Translations under genes and position numbers: made by a program
Part shown: one piece after another, positions 1 through 8,902 of the stretch
Layout of the letters: each line of letters starts with the position of its first letter
Numbering within the stretch: the stretch's first letter is position 1
Source of the DNA: Paenarthrobacter sp. PH39-S1
GTDB taxonomy: Bacteria; Actinomycetota; Actinomycetes; Actinomycetales; Micrococcaceae
Direction of reading: 5' to 3'
Length of the DNA: 64,000 nt
NCBI RefSeq assembly: GCF_030063245.1
Contig: NZ_JASISR010000015.1
Location: forward strand, 47,012 to 111,011
Notes under the pieces: generated by a model
What the model saw: the letters and a program-made list of their open reading frames with translations, nothing else
What the model was told of the DNA's origin: nothing
Database searches by the model: none

Positions 1-1
1 A

Positions 2-466
2 CGGCCCCTTCCAGGAAAAGCCTGGCTGCAACGGGTGGAGGAGCTGAGAAAGCATATCGCTGTTGCCGGCCGGGCGCCTGTGCATTCCGGAGCCACACGG
101 GAGGAACAGAACCTGGCCAGCTGGCTCAGCCAGCAACGCGCCCGTGAACGCCACGGCCGACTCCACCCATCACACCTGGAGGTACTTGATGCGGTTGGGG
201 AGTGGAGATCCACGCCCCGGGAAATTGCTGACGCCCAACGCTGGTTCACCCGGCTGGGCCAGCTGAAGGAATTCGTGGCCACGGAAAGACCATGGCCCCG
301 CTATAAGGGATTCAGTTCCGAGGACGAACGTGTCCTGGGAGTCTGGTTACACGGCCAACGACAAAAGAACCACCGGAACCAGCTAACTGATGACCAGATC
401 CGGTTCCTCAACAGCACGGTCCCCGGCTGGTCCCAGCCACACCGCGTAAAACCAGAGAAACGCTGA
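2..466 (+). CDS. Helicase-associated (HA) repeat protein, 5' partial
   Basis: The reading frame is open from base 2 and the first internal ATG is at 35, so the gene starts outside the window. Two HA-type repeats are visible. Each begins with a tryptophan (WLQRVEEL, then WFTRLGQL) and runs to a QR-rich helix (LASWLSQQRAR, LGVWLHGQRQK) and a terminal leucine-rich turn. HA repeats are usually appended to DEAD-like helicases and are thought to bind nucleic acid. No helicase motor is visible here, so this could be the tail of a helicase or a stand-alone repeat protein. It ends 12 bp before the AraC fragment. Confidence 0.7.
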   Translation, partial: RPLPGKAWLQRVEELRKHIAVAGRAPVHSGATREEQNLASWLSQQRARERHGRLHPSHLEVLDAVGEWRSTPREIADAQRWFTRLGQLKEFVATERPWPRYKGFSSEDERVLGVWLHGQRQKNHRNQLTDDQIRFLNSTVPGWSQPHRVKPEKR

Positions 467-478
467 CGGTGGACACCA

Positions 479-766
479 GTGCCATTACGACTGCATGACC
501 GATCCCTGGTTCGTGTAGGACAGGTCGAGGAACGTTGCGGGATCAGTACCCGCCGGCTACAACGGCTCTTCGAGCACTACGTCGGCGCCACACCGAAGTG
601 GGTACTGAGACGCTACCGAATCCACGACGCCGTCAGCGACCTCGATGCGGGATACATCGGCTCACTTGCTGGCCTCGCTGCTCGCCACGGGTGGTTCGAC
701 CAAACCCACTTCACCCGCGAATTCACAAAACTCATCGGAGTATCTCCGGGCACCTATCAGCATTGA
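479..766 (+). pseudogene. AraC-family regulator, C-terminal HTH domain only
   Basis: This 95-residue frame matches only the double HTH end of an AraC/XylS regulator. The first helix set is VEERCGISTRRLQRLFEHYVG and the second includes the FDQTHFTREFTKLIGVSPG signature. A complete protein of this type would have 150-200 further N-terminal residues, which are missing. The only start is a GTG at 479 directly after the preceding gene. I read it as the surviving 3' end of a deleted gene, although a bare HTH protein could still bind DNA. Confidence 0.65.
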
Positions 767-898
767 TGCCTGACCAGCACCTAGTCAACGTGATCAATCC
801 TCCGGCAGAACCATCGGCTATCGGAGTGCCTGACTCTCCCCGCGAGCCAACTACCGCTCATGCAGACGTCACAGATAAGGGCGATTGGCTGATCTTAT

Positions 899-1411
899 CT
901 AACTAATAATCGCGCCTGAGAGAGTCACGAGGATCTGTTGCACACGTCGTCTGACGACGGTGATCGCCGCGAGGCGGTTCACTCCGAACGAGAGAAGAAT
1001 TAGCCCTGTTGCGTCGGTGAGGTTAGCACCGAGCATAGAGGCCAGAACGAACGATCCCACCCGGATCGCGATGAACGCCGCCCATAGTCCGATGCCGGCA
1101 GCAGTGAGGCGATATTGGAGATGACCGTCGACCGTGCGGAACCGTGTGACGTATCCCATCGCAGTGCCGGTGATTGAGACCAGGGCCAGTTCGCCGATGA
1201 TCAACCAGTCACCCGGAACCCAGTGGAATCCTCCCCAGAGTTCGACGATGAGGTAGGTGATCCCGACAGCGATGATGATCATCGGCAGGCGCAGCATGCG
1301 GTGCAGCTCGGCGGACCGCCAGATGAACTGACGAAAAATGAGGACCGCGATCCCGGCAATGATGATGACGTTGTCGGTGGTCTGGCCGATATCTCCCCAG
1401 TCCCAGAACAT
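899..1411 (-). CDS. Integral membrane protein of unknown function
   Basis: The protein is 170 residues with about five hydrophobic segments and short basic loops (RRRVQQ near the C-terminus). The frame can be extended to a GTG at 1432, but the ATG at 1411 has a GGGAGG ribosome site five bases upstream and is preferred. It is transcribed divergently from the MarR gene at 1477. The shared 65-bp gap holds two palindromic boxes, so repression by that MarR is likely. Topology vaguely recalls CcdC/DUF1453 proteins, but I do not assign a family. Confidence 0.7.
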   Translation of the reverse strand: MFWDWGDIGQTTDNVIIIAGIAVLIFRQFIWRSAELHRMLRLPMIIIAVGITYLIVELWGGFHWVPGDWLIIGELALVSITGTAMGYVTRFRTVDGHLQYRLTAAGIGLWAAFIAIRVGSFVLASMLGANLTDATGLILLSFGVNRLAAITVVRRRVQQILVTLSGAIIS

Positions 1412-1423
1412 ACAACCTCCCAA

Positions 1424-1468
1424 TTCAATCACTTGTGATGCATTAGAACTATATCACCTGTGATTGAA
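1424..1468. promoter_or_regulatory. Twin ATCACnnGTGAT operators in divergent promoter
   Basis: Two boxes with identical arms, ATCACTTGTGAT at 1428-1439 and ATCACCTGTGAT at 1453-1464, lie 25 bp centre to centre. They sit inside a larger inverted repeat (TTCAATCAC at 1424, GTGATTGAA at 1460). They occupy the whole gap between the membrane protein and the MarR gene, which fits an autoregulated divergent MarR operator. Confidence 0.7.
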
Positions 1469-1476
1469 TAAGGGGT

Positions 1477-1917
1477 ATGCGTGCTGCTGACCTTCATCGC
1501 CTTGCCCGAACGTTACGTGAGATCGCATTGCGGGCAACAAAAAACATAGGCGACGACAGGGTGAATGCCGGTGAGCTGGCAGTGCTCGAAGATATTGCCC
1601 GACATCCGCTGTCCACGATCCGCGATATCACCGAGCGAACCGGTCTCGCGCAAAGCCTCGTATCACGGATCACGCGCTCGATGGCTGATGCCGGTGCGCT
1701 TACGATCGAGGCCGACTCATCTGATCGGAGGAAGGTGCGCGTCGAACTCACCACGCGTACTCGCGCCGACATCGTTGACCGGGCGGGCAACAGTATCAGA
1801 ACCGCGATCTATGACAGCACGCCCAAACTCTCCGCAGAAGAACGCGGGGCGCTCGAACACCACCTCGCCGAAGCCGCCGAACTCCTCCAACGCGGCACCG
1901 GAGACTCGGGTCACTGA
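1477..1917 (+). CDS. MarR-family transcriptional regulator
   Basis: The protein is 146 residues, a normal MarR length. The winged-helix core runs from about residue 30 to 100: LAVLEDIARHPLSTIRDI, then the recognition helix TGLAQSLVSRITRSM, and the wing with the DSSDRRKVRVELT signature typical of MarR. The ATG at 1477 has an AAGGGG ribosome site. Given the twin palindromes directly upstream, it probably represses itself and the divergent membrane protein. The ligand is unknown. Confidence 0.85.
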   Translation: MRAADLHRLARTLREIALRATKNIGDDRVNAGELAVLEDIARHPLSTIRDITERTGLAQSLVSRITRSMADAGALTIEADSSDRRKVRVELTTRTRADIVDRAGNSIRTAIYDSTPKLSAEERGALEHHLAEAAELLQRGTGDSGH

Positions 1918-2179
1918 CCCGCTGCTCCCATTTTCAGGGAGTTCATGTGCTGATTACGAGTCCGGTCCTGGCGAGTTTGGGCAACCGGTCGATGGTGTCA
2001 CCTGAGATCATCGACGGCTTTCGCCTAATCCTGTGCGTACTGCTTCGAGATTTCCCTGCGCCTACCCATCGGCAGGGTCATCCCCATCGCGTCGTCACCG
2101 CCGTGCCAGTGACGGCCCATAATTTACGCGCAGGCAGGCACTTCATCTCGCGGGACCACTGACGAGTCTTGTCGTGCAC
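1918..2179. other. Gene-free stretch
   Basis: I see no convincing coding region, repeat or RNA gene here. The short frames have no family features. Confidence 0.5.
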
Positions 2180-2239
2180 TTGACAGTACGCTCGCGTTGG
2201 TTATTCTGGAACCATAAGGTTATAGAACGGATGGGTTAT
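2180..2239 (+). promoter_or_regulatory. Promoter and probable ArsR operator
   Basis: TTGACA (2180-2185) and TATTCT (2202-2207) are separated by 16 bp. Downstream, GGTTAT occurs three times (2199, 2218, 2234), the middle copy within the small palindrome ATAAGGTTAT. This arrangement fits an autoregulated ArsR promoter for the operon starting at 2244. Confidence 0.55.
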
Positions 2240-2243
2240 TGAA

Positions 2244-2600
2244 ATGACTGTGGATAGTCTCAGTGCGGTATTTGGTGCTTTGGCCGACCCTACGCGTCGT
2301 GCAATTCTTCAGCGACTGACGCAGGGCGACGCCCAGGTCTCGGATCTGGCTGCGCCGTTTGAGATCAGCCAACCCGCCATCTCAAAACATCTGAAAGTGC
2401 TCGAAGATGCCGGCCTCATCTCGAGGAGTCGGGTTGCAACAGCACGATTGAGTCATCTGGAGGCCGACCGGTTGAAGGAAGCGAGTGAGTACGTGGAGCG
2501 ATACAGAAAATTCTGGCGTGAGTCATTCGACAAGCTCGATGGCGCTCTCGCCGTGTTTCAGCGCGATTCCGAACACGACCTTCGGGGACGCGATGTCTGA
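2244..2600 (+). CDS. ArsR-family winged-helix regulator
   Basis: The protein has 118 residues. The N-terminus FGALADPTRRAILQRL and the HTH ISQPAISKHLKVLEDAGLI are textbook ArsR. No CXC metal-binding motif is present, so it belongs to the non-metal subgroup that usually sits beside AHSA1-domain genes. Its stop overlaps the next gene by 8 bp. It heads a tightly packed operon reaching to 5693. Confidence 0.88.
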   Translation: MTVDSLSAVFGALADPTRRAILQRLTQGDAQVSDLAAPFEISQPAISKHLKVLEDAGLISRSRVATARLSHLEADRLKEASEYVERYRKFWRESFDKLDGALAVFQRDSEHDLRGRDV

Positions 2601-3066
2601 GGCCAGTCGGCGCGAGGTAACGGAGCGCGACGTCTTTGTCTCGCGCGCATTCGCAGCGCCGCGCGATATTGTGTGGCGGTTCTGGACCAAGCCTGAACTA
2701 CTCGCGAGCTGGTTTGGCCCGGAAGGAGTCACGGTACCAATCGAGAGCGTCACGGTAGACCTCGTCGAGGACGGCCGGTGGGAACTCTCCATGGTCGACG
2801 ATTCCACCGGAGCGGCCAACCCTATTCGGGGGCGAATCGTCTCGTTTCAGGAACCCGAATATCTCGAAATCCGGATGAAAGCGAAGACCGCCGCAGGAGA
2901 AGTAGATGACATCATCCTGCGTCTGGAGTTCCACGACCACGGCGAGCGAACCCGAATGACCCTTCATCAGGGCCCGTTCACAGACGAGATCCGCGACATG
3001 ACTCTGGCCGGCTGGGTCCTTTCCTTCGCCAAACTCGACACGATCCTTGAAAGGTACTCAGCATGA
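2593..3066 (+). CDS. SRPBCC/AHSA1-domain protein
   Basis: The protein has 157 residues when started at ATG 2593, inside the end of the ArsR gene. A longer frame upstream merely overlaps ArsR. Family features are the opening strand VSRAFAAPRDIVWRFWT followed by LLASWFGPEG, and a long C-terminal helix. SRPBCC folds form a hydrophobic cavity for a small ligand, and ArsR-AHSA1 pairs are a common two-gene unit. The ligand is unknown. Its stop overlaps the hydrolase start as ATGA. Confidence 0.83.
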   Translation: MSEASRREVTERDVFVSRAFAAPRDIVWRFWTKPELLASWFGPEGVTVPIESVTVDLVEDGRWELSMVDDSTGAANPIRGRIVSFQEPEYLEIRMKAKTAAGEVDDIILRLEFHDHGERTRMTLHQGPFTDEIRDMTLAGWVLSFAKLDTILERYSA

Positions 3067-3878
3067 AAACCACAATCCATGAAACCGCCATCGACCAGGT
3101 TACCTCGGCAGATGCCACAACAATTTCCGTGGAGAGAATTGGTTCGGGGCCGGCACTCGTGCTCGTTGACGGGGCATTCTGCGGCCGATCCTTTGGCCCG
3201 GCTCGAAGGCTCGCCCAGGAGCTTGCCAACTCCTTCAGCGTGTACTTCTACGATCGCCGAGGCCGCGGAGACAGCGGGGATACCAAGCCATACGCGGCGG
3301 AGCGCGAAATCGAAGATCTCGTTGCCGTCATCCGCCACACAGGCGGCAACGCCTTCGTCTACGGCATTTCCTCAGGCGCTGCGCTTGCCCTTGAAGCGGC
3401 CGCTGCCGGTGTACCGATGCGTAAGCTCGCCACCTACGAGGCACCCTACACCGGGGTGGGCGTCATCAATGGCGTTCCCATCGACCACGCCCGCCACCTG
3501 AACGCGCTACTCGCCCAGAATAAGCGCGGTGCGATGGTCTCGTACTTTTTGGTGAAAATGATTGGCGTTCCAGCATTCGTCCCGATCATGCTTCACTTCA
3601 TCCCTGGGGTGTGGAAGAGCCAGACTGCCTCCGCGAACACGCTTCCTTACGAGACGGCTGTTCTAAACAACTTCACCGCACCCGTGGACCGGCTCGCTCA
3701 TATCCCCGTTCCGACCCTTGTCATGGTCGGAGGAAAAGCCGCCCCAGCAATGGCGGCCGCTCAATCGATGATCGCCAAGGCGGTTCCGCAGTCTCTGCAC
3801 CACATCCTCGACGGCCAGACGCACCAAGTATCAAACACGGCCATGGTCCCGCAGCTTCGCGCTTTCTTCGCCGCCTAA
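3063..3878 (+). CDS. Alpha/beta-fold hydrolase
   Basis: The protein has 271 residues. The nucleophile elbow GISSG places Ser103. The conserved DRRGRGDSGD loop is at about residues 64-73, and the late histidine in GQTHQV is about residue 254. The start overlaps the AHSA1 stop. It resembles the hydrolase at 10358-11119 (same DRRGRGDSGD loop), which sits in an ECF42-linked operon. Probably a cytoplasmic esterase-like detoxification enzyme, with substrate unknown. Confidence 0.83.
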   Translation: MKTTIHETAIDQVTSADATTISVERIGSGPALVLVDGAFCGRSFGPARRLAQELANSFSVYFYDRRGRGDSGDTKPYAAEREIEDLVAVIRHTGGNAFVYGISSGAALALEAAAAGVPMRKLATYEAPYTGVGVINGVPIDHARHLNALLAQNKRGAMVSYFLVKMIGVPAFVPIMLHFIPGVWKSQTASANTLPYETAVLNNFTAPVDRLAHIPVPTLVMVGGKAAPAMAAAQSMIAKAVPQSLHHILDGQTHQVSNTAMVPQLRAFFAA

Positions 3879-3931
3879 TCCCCTAAGCTCCGCCTCACCG
3901 AAAGTTCCACCGCACCTCAGGGAGTGAAACC

Positions 3932-4660
3932 ATGTCCAAAACTGCCCACCCAACGCAGGTCCAGGGCCACCAACCCCTGGTCTCACCCAACCCCACAACT
4001 CGAGCTCTGCTTGCCTGCGGGCTCGTCGCTGGGCCGCTCTACCTCGTCGTCGGATTCGCGCAAGCATTCCTACGGCCAGGCTTCGACGCGGCTCATAATG
4101 ACCTCAGCGTCCTAGCAAACGGTGATCTTGGCTGGATTCAAATAGCCAACCTCGTCCTCACCGGAATTCTCACCCTGCTCTGCTCCATCGGAATCCGCCG
4201 CTCTCTCCACCCTGGACGGGGCGGAACATGGGGGCCGCTGCTCATCGGGCTCTACGGTGCAGGCCTTATCGGCGCCGGCATCTTCATCGCTGACCCCATG
4301 AACGGATTCCCCCCAGGGACGTCCCCCGGCCATGCCACCGCCGGGTCCGTCCACGGATTCCTTCACTTCGTCACAGGCGGCCTCGGTTTTATTGGTCTCA
4401 TCGCGGGATGTTTCGTTCTCTCCCGACGGTTCTTCGCCACCGGAAACCGGGGACTCGGAGCGTTCTCCATCATTACCGGCACCGTTTTCGTGGCCGCTTT
4501 CATCGGCATCGCCAGCGGATCGACCTCAGCCGTGATCGTTCTGGGCTTCACCGCCGCAGTCGTCCTCGCCTGGATTTGGCTGGCGGTCACCGCCGCCCAC
4601 CTACTACAGGCGACCCACCGACAAGCCGACCCTGGTCGAGGGCAGGTTGTAGCGAAGTGA
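3932..4660 (+). CDS. DUF998 membrane protein
   Basis: The protein has 242 residues and about six transmembrane segments. The order of features, a first helix ending FAQAFLRPGFD, then the DLSVLANGDLGWIQIANLVLTG turn, matches DUF998. Its closest relative in the window is at 23020-23745, in a similar ArsR-AHSA1 operon. Function is unknown. The stop codon overlaps the GTG of the next gene. Confidence 0.8.
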   Translation: MSKTAHPTQVQGHQPLVSPNPTTRALLACGLVAGPLYLVVGFAQAFLRPGFDAAHNDLSVLANGDLGWIQIANLVLTGILTLLCSIGIRRSLHPGRGGTWGPLLIGLYGAGLIGAGIFIADPMNGFPPGTSPGHATAGSVHGFLHFVTGGLGFIGLIAGCFVLSRRFFATGNRGLGAFSIITGTVFVAAFIGIASGSTSAVIVLGFTAAVVLAWIWLAVTAAHLLQATHRQADPGRGQVVAK

Positions 4661-5199
4661 GAACGGTATCGCTTGCAATGCAAATCTCCGCCGACGGATA
4701 TATCGCCAGGTCCGACGGAATGATTGATTGGATCTACGGCGATCTCAGACCGGACCTTATTGCGGCGACGCAGAGCTATCTCGAGCAAGTCGAGACCATG
4801 CTCATGGGGCGTGTGACCTACCAAGATCAGTTTGCATACTGGCCCACCGCCGATGATCCACTGGCTCCCATGATCAACGGGCACGAAAAGCTCGTCTTCA
4901 GCCGCACCCTAACCGACACCGAATGGGAACGTGCTCGGATCGCCACAAAGTCCCCCGGGGAGGAAATCGCCGCGCTTCGAGCGAAACCAGGCGGAACGAT
5001 CGGCGTCACCGGCGGCACCGAATTCATCACGTCCATGCTCCGCCAGAATCTCGTCGACCAATTCAGGCTGACAGTCCACCCCATCGCACTCGGGTCCGGA
5101 AAGAAACTCTTTCCCGAGCCCCAAAAATTAGAACTGATCAGCTCCGACCGCTTCCCGGCAGGAGTCCTAGTCAACACATACCAGGCGGTGAAGGCATGA
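4657..5199 (+). CDS. RibD-C/DHFR-like reductase (copy 1)
   Basis: The protein has 180 residues when started at GTG 4657, which overlaps the DUF998 stop as GTGA. It has the N-terminal strand SADGYIARSDG, the MLMGRVTY segment, the GVTGGTEFITSML nucleotide-binding turn, and the C-terminal LTVHPIALGSGKKLF signature of the RibD C-terminal (dihydrofolate reductase-like) family. These are NADPH-dependent reductases in the known cases. The substrate here is unknown. Confidence 0.82.
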   Translation: MRTVSLAMQISADGYIARSDGMIDWIYGDLRPDLIAATQSYLEQVETMLMGRVTYQDQFAYWPTADDPLAPMINGHEKLVFSRTLTDTEWERARIATKSPGEEIAALRAKPGGTIGVTGGTEFITSMLRQNLVDQFRLTVHPIALGSGKKLFPEPQKLELISSDRFPAGVLVNTYQAVKA

Positions 5200-5693
5200 A
5201 CGCAGGAAATGACACCCTCGTGACAAGACTTGAACAGGGAGACTCCGGAGCGCGAATTGTCGTAGTAAGTCGACGGTTCCGTCACCCCGTCGCCCGAGTA
5301 TGGCAAGCGCTGACCGATCCCGACGAACTGCTGACTTGGTATCCCACCCGCGTGAAGATCCTTCGAACGGCCGGGCTCATCACCTTCGCGTTTCCAGGCG
5401 GAGAACCCTTCGAAGGGCGAATCCTACACTTTGAAGAACCCAATCGATTTTCGTACACCACTATGGACGACACCCTCGACTGGCGTCTCTCAACCGACGC
5501 ACACGGGTGCACCCTCACCCTGCGAAACACGTGCGGCCATCCAGAACACGCACCATACACCGCTGCCGGGTTCGATATCGCTTTCACCCAACTAGCGACG
5601 CTCCTCGACGGGGGGAGAGGCGCCGTTCATCGAACCGAGATGCCCCCACCACCCGAGCTAGTTTCTGAATACGTCAACGAGTTCGGACTCTAA
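5196..5693 (+). CDS. SRPBCC/AHSA1-domain protein (second in operon)
   Basis: The protein has 165 residues when started at ATG 5196, overlapping the reductase stop (ATGA). A longer upstream frame is only an overlap. The core is VSRRFRHPVARVWQALTDPDELLTWYP followed by a strand-rich domain and a C-terminal helix. It differs from the AHSA1 protein at 2593, so this operon carries two. A decayed copy of the reductase/AHSA1 junction is found near 60.9 kb. Confidence 0.8.
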   Translation: MNAGNDTLVTRLEQGDSGARIVVVSRRFRHPVARVWQALTDPDELLTWYPTRVKILRTAGLITFAFPGGEPFEGRILHFEEPNRFSYTTMDDTLDWRLSTDAHGCTLTLRNTCGHPEHAPYTAAGFDIAFTQLATLLDGGRGAVHRTEMPPPPELVSEYVNEFGL

Positions 5694-5861
5694 CCAGCCG
5701 ATCTGGATCACGGTTCTAGCCGGATCAACCAATTGCGGAGGCCGCCTCTCACCACATGCTAGAGGAATGACCTTCCCGACTCAGGCGACGCCGATTGCAG
5801 CGCAGCTGATGCCAGTTCGTCGCCTTGTTCATGTCCCTTCATCACCAATATAGGAGTCACT

Positions 5862-6425
5862 TTGAGAAAGATCATTGCCGGCTTGTTCATCTCGCTCGAC
5901 GGTGTCGTCGAGGCGCCACAAAATTGGCAGTTCCCTTACTACAACGATCAAGTTGGCCAGAAGATCGCAGCAATGGCCGCCTCTGCCGACACGCTCATTC
6001 TCGGACGGAAGACTTACGAAGAATTCGCGGCGCACTGGTCAGTTCAGGGCAGTGAAGTTCCGTTCGCCGACGCGATCAATGGAACCCGAAAACTCGTAGC
6101 CTCCACCACCCTCACCAATCTCGAGTGGCAAAATTCCACACTCCTGGGCGCCGACATCCCCGAGGAAATCGCTGCCCTCAAGGAGGGTGTGGGAAAGAAC
6201 ATCTCGGTCAGTGGAAGCCCGACACTGGTGCGCTTCCTCCTAAATAAGGGCCTCCTAGATGAGTTACATCTCCTGGTTCATCCGCTCGTGCTTGGTTCCG
6301 GACAAGAGCTCTTCCCCAACAACGCGAGCAGAGTGCACCTCAAACTCCTCGAATCAACCGCGTACAAGACCGGCGTCGTTTCGTCGGTCTACGCGCCAGC
6401 CGACCCTCAGGCAGAACTTTCGTGA
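5862..6425 (+). CDS. RibD-C/DHFR-like reductase (copy 2)
   Basis: The protein has 187 residues, started at TTG 5862 with the ribosome site TAGGAG at 5851-5856. Features are the first strand KIIAGLFISLDGVVE, the ILGRKTYEEFA segment, ISVSGSPTLVRFLL and LLVHPLVLGSGQELFP. It stands alone, 168 bp after the AHSA1 operon, and may have its own promoter. Unlike several paralogs here it is not directly attached to an ECF42 module. Confidence 0.83.
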   Translation: MRKIIAGLFISLDGVVEAPQNWQFPYYNDQVGQKIAAMAASADTLILGRKTYEEFAAHWSVQGSEVPFADAINGTRKLVASTTLTNLEWQNSTLLGADIPEEIAALKEGVGKNISVSGSPTLVRFLLNKGLLDELHLLVHPLVLGSGQELFPNNASRVHLKLLESTAYKTGVVSSVYAPADPQAELS

Positions 6426-6548
6426 AACCGCAAATCGCTCTCCGCTTCGGGGGAAGGAAAGCCTTAGCCATCTCGAGCGCGATACCGTCGTCGCTGAAGC
6501 TCTTGAGGGTGGGCCGGCGGCTCAGTGACCCCGGTAGGAATTGCTGAA

Positions 6549-7201
6549 ATGACGATTGCGAATTCCGTCCTGACGTTTCGATCGCCGTGGGTCTGCTCAC
6601 GGTGCTGCCTGGGCCTGACACGGCAGTGGTTTTGACAACCTCAATTCGGGCTGGACGGTCCGCAGCACATCGAGCCGCGCTGGGCATCGGAGCGGGCGTA
6701 CTGGTTTGGGGATTCGCTGCCGCGTTGGGCCTGTCCGCGATGCTGCGCGCTACGGGTGAGATCTATTCGGTATTTAGGTACGCATGCGCTGCCTATTTGG
6801 TCTTCCTCGCAGTTCAGTGCTTTCGATCGGCGGCAAACCGCGCGTCCACCGCCGGTCCGGGTGCGCCCGTCCAGGTTGGTCGACCGAGATCACCTGTCAG
6901 ATTTGGGTGGGGCTTTCGCCGAGCCCTTATCACTGCCATATTAAACCCGAAGCTCGGCATCTTCTTCGTGGCATTTCTTCCCCAGTTCATCCCGCGAGGT
7001 GAGTCCCCGATCACTATGACGCTCTTGCTCAGCGGGGTACAAGCGGCGGAGGCGGTGACGTGGTATTTAATCATCGGTTCGTTAGCCGCCCGCGCAGGGA
7101 CCTGGTTCTTGCGTCCCAAGACTAAGCGCTTTCTCGACGCGACCACAGGAACCGTTTTCCTCTCCTTCGGCATTAGCGTAGCCGTCGACGGGACCCGTTG
7201 A
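6549..7201 (+). pseudogene. LysE-family exporter with N-terminal frameshift
   Basis: The main frame (from GTG 6587, about 204 residues) has the LysE motif TVLPGPDTAVVL, about five or six hydrophobic segments and the LNPKLGIFFVAFLPQF signature. It lacks the usual first helix. That start is visible one frame over, at ATG 6549 reading MTIANSVLTF, so a one-base indel near 6575-6586 separates them. Either the gene is broken or it initiates at the internal GTG and loses part of helix 1. A sequencing error is also possible. Confidence 0.65.
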
Positions 7202-7540
7202 TGTCGAAGGTCCGCAGTCGATCAGAAATGACCGTCTTATTTTTGCGTTGTTATTTTAACAGGCTGACCTGTTCGGTGAGGACTGTCATTTTCCCAAGTT
7301 TCTGCACAGCACAGAATGACCAAAGGTGTCTGCATGGGTTCGATAGGAGCTTCTGCGCGCCCCGTTTTTTGTCCTGTCTCATCCAACGTGAACCACAAAG
7401 CCCGTAGGGCGTGTCTCCCTAATGGCGAAGTCAGATAAGGACCAGGTAGAGGACTGCGGCCTTGTCGTGGCGTGTAGCAATGCTCACACCGTTTGAAGCT
7501 TTGAAGGTCTCTGTTCGACGACGCGCCAGGGTCGCGCAGA
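7202..7540. other. Gene-free stretch
   Basis: No supportable gene. It separates the LysE gene from the ISL3 relic and includes an AT-richer segment around 7230-7260. Confidence 0.5.
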
Positions 7541-8365
7541 AGGGATCACATCGTCCAGAACGAGTAGGCCTTTTCGCCCATGACGGCGTCTGTCTACGTT
7601 CCTGCGCAGCTCGCCGCCGAGACATGAGACCTGAACCGCGCCCTTCACCACGAAGAACATGGGCAAGCCGCCGTCCCACACGGACTAAGGATCGTCGCCG
7701 GCAGCTGGCCATTCCAACCACACGCCTGGTGGATTTGGTGCGCATCCCCCATCGAGGACCAGCGACGGTCGGCAACGACCCGTCAGCCGCTTTCCGCAAG
7801 GCCCTTCGGGAGACCCTGCCCGGCGCCGCCGTCAGCGTGGATCATTTCCAGATGGTCCTCTTGGCCAATGGCATGCTCACCACGGTCCGCTAACGGGTTT
7901 CCCGGGAGCAGAACGGGCGCCGAGGATTGAAGACGGACAAGACCTGGGCGCACCGACAACTGCTGCTGCGCGGCTATGACACGCTCTCCGAGAACGGCAA
8001 AGAAGCGTCTGGGCGACGTGTTCTCCACCTCTGACCCGACCCGGGAACTTGTTGCCGGCTGGGGTGTCAAGGAAGCCCTGCGTGGTGATGCTCTCAACCA
8101 GTAATCCGGCCAGCGTGGACGAGCGAAAAGAGTTCTTTGAGCGCCAGGTCAAGGTGGCGGCGATGAAGGAAACCGACCGACCTGTTGGCCACTGTGAGCA
8201 AGTGGTGACCGGAGATCCAAACCCTGCTGGCGACAAGGGTCACAACGGCGAAAGTCGAGGCAGCAACACAATGATCAAAAACATCAAAAAGATTGCCCGC
8301 GGGTTCCGCAACCCAACCACGTATCCTATTGAGAAGTGCCGCCCGGACGGTGGCATGAATTCATC
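7541..8365 (+). pseudogene. ISL3-family transposase remnant 1
   Basis: Fragments in alternating frames spell out the C-terminal two thirds of an ISL3 transposase. They are NDPSAAFRKALRETLPGAAV with SVDHFQMVLLANGMLTTVR, then DKTWAHRQLLLRGYDTLSE, GDVFS, ELVAGWGVKEALR, and finally NTMIKNIKKIARGFRNPTTY. At least three frameshifts are needed. No terminal inverted repeats were recognised, so this is a dead element. Confidence 0.75.
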
Positions 8366-8436
8366 TCAGCGGGCTGGTATTCACCACGAAACGCGAAGAG
8401 CCGATTATATAGATAAAACCTGACAGTTATTAGGCT

Positions 8437-8829
8437 CTATTCCACGAACGTGTCCTCGTCGCCCTGGCCGAGGTACGTGCCGTGGCCCTCGATGATCAGC
8501 CCGTCTTTGAAGGTGAGAACCTCATTGGCAAGCTTTCCATTTTGATTACGATAGTTGATGACGATCGTTTCAATACCGGTGTAGACATTCTCGATCGTGA
8601 ATTTCAGATCCGGGTTCTGCTTGACACCTTCGAGCCAATAATTTCGAAGCTCGACCTTACCGCACAACGTGCCATCACTTCCCTCAATGAGTTTCGCGGC
8701 TAGGGGTGAGGTGAATTTCACATCGTCACGGAAATGGCTCAACACACGTTCTACATCGTGTGCATTCCATGCATCCACCCATTCGGCGCTGAAGTGGCTG
8801 GAGAATGGAGCATCGATTACGTTTTTCAT
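8437..8829 (-). CDS. SnoaL/NTF2-like protein
   Basis: The protein has 130 residues. It starts at ATG 8829 with the ribosome site GAAGGGAAG. The pattern WVDAWNAHDVERVLSHFRDDVKFTSP followed by a beta-rich cone is typical of the SnoaL/NTF2-like fold, which covers isomerases, small hydrolases and ligand-binding proteins. It lies 73 bp behind the MFS gene on the same strand. A perfect TATAAT on the minus strand (8875-8880) could also give it a private promoter. Confidence 0.78.
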   Translation of the reverse strand: MKNVIDAPFSSHFSAEWVDAWNAHDVERVLSHFRDDVKFTSPLAAKLIEGSDGTLCGKVELRNYWLEGVKQNPDLKFTIENVYTGIETIVINYRNQNGKLANEVLTFKDGLIIEGHGTYLGQGDEDTFVE

Positions 8830-8902
8830 TATTCTTCCCTTCTGGATTTTGTGCTGTGAGTAGAGAAGTCGACTATTATATAGTTCGGTAAATTAATCCA
8901 CT

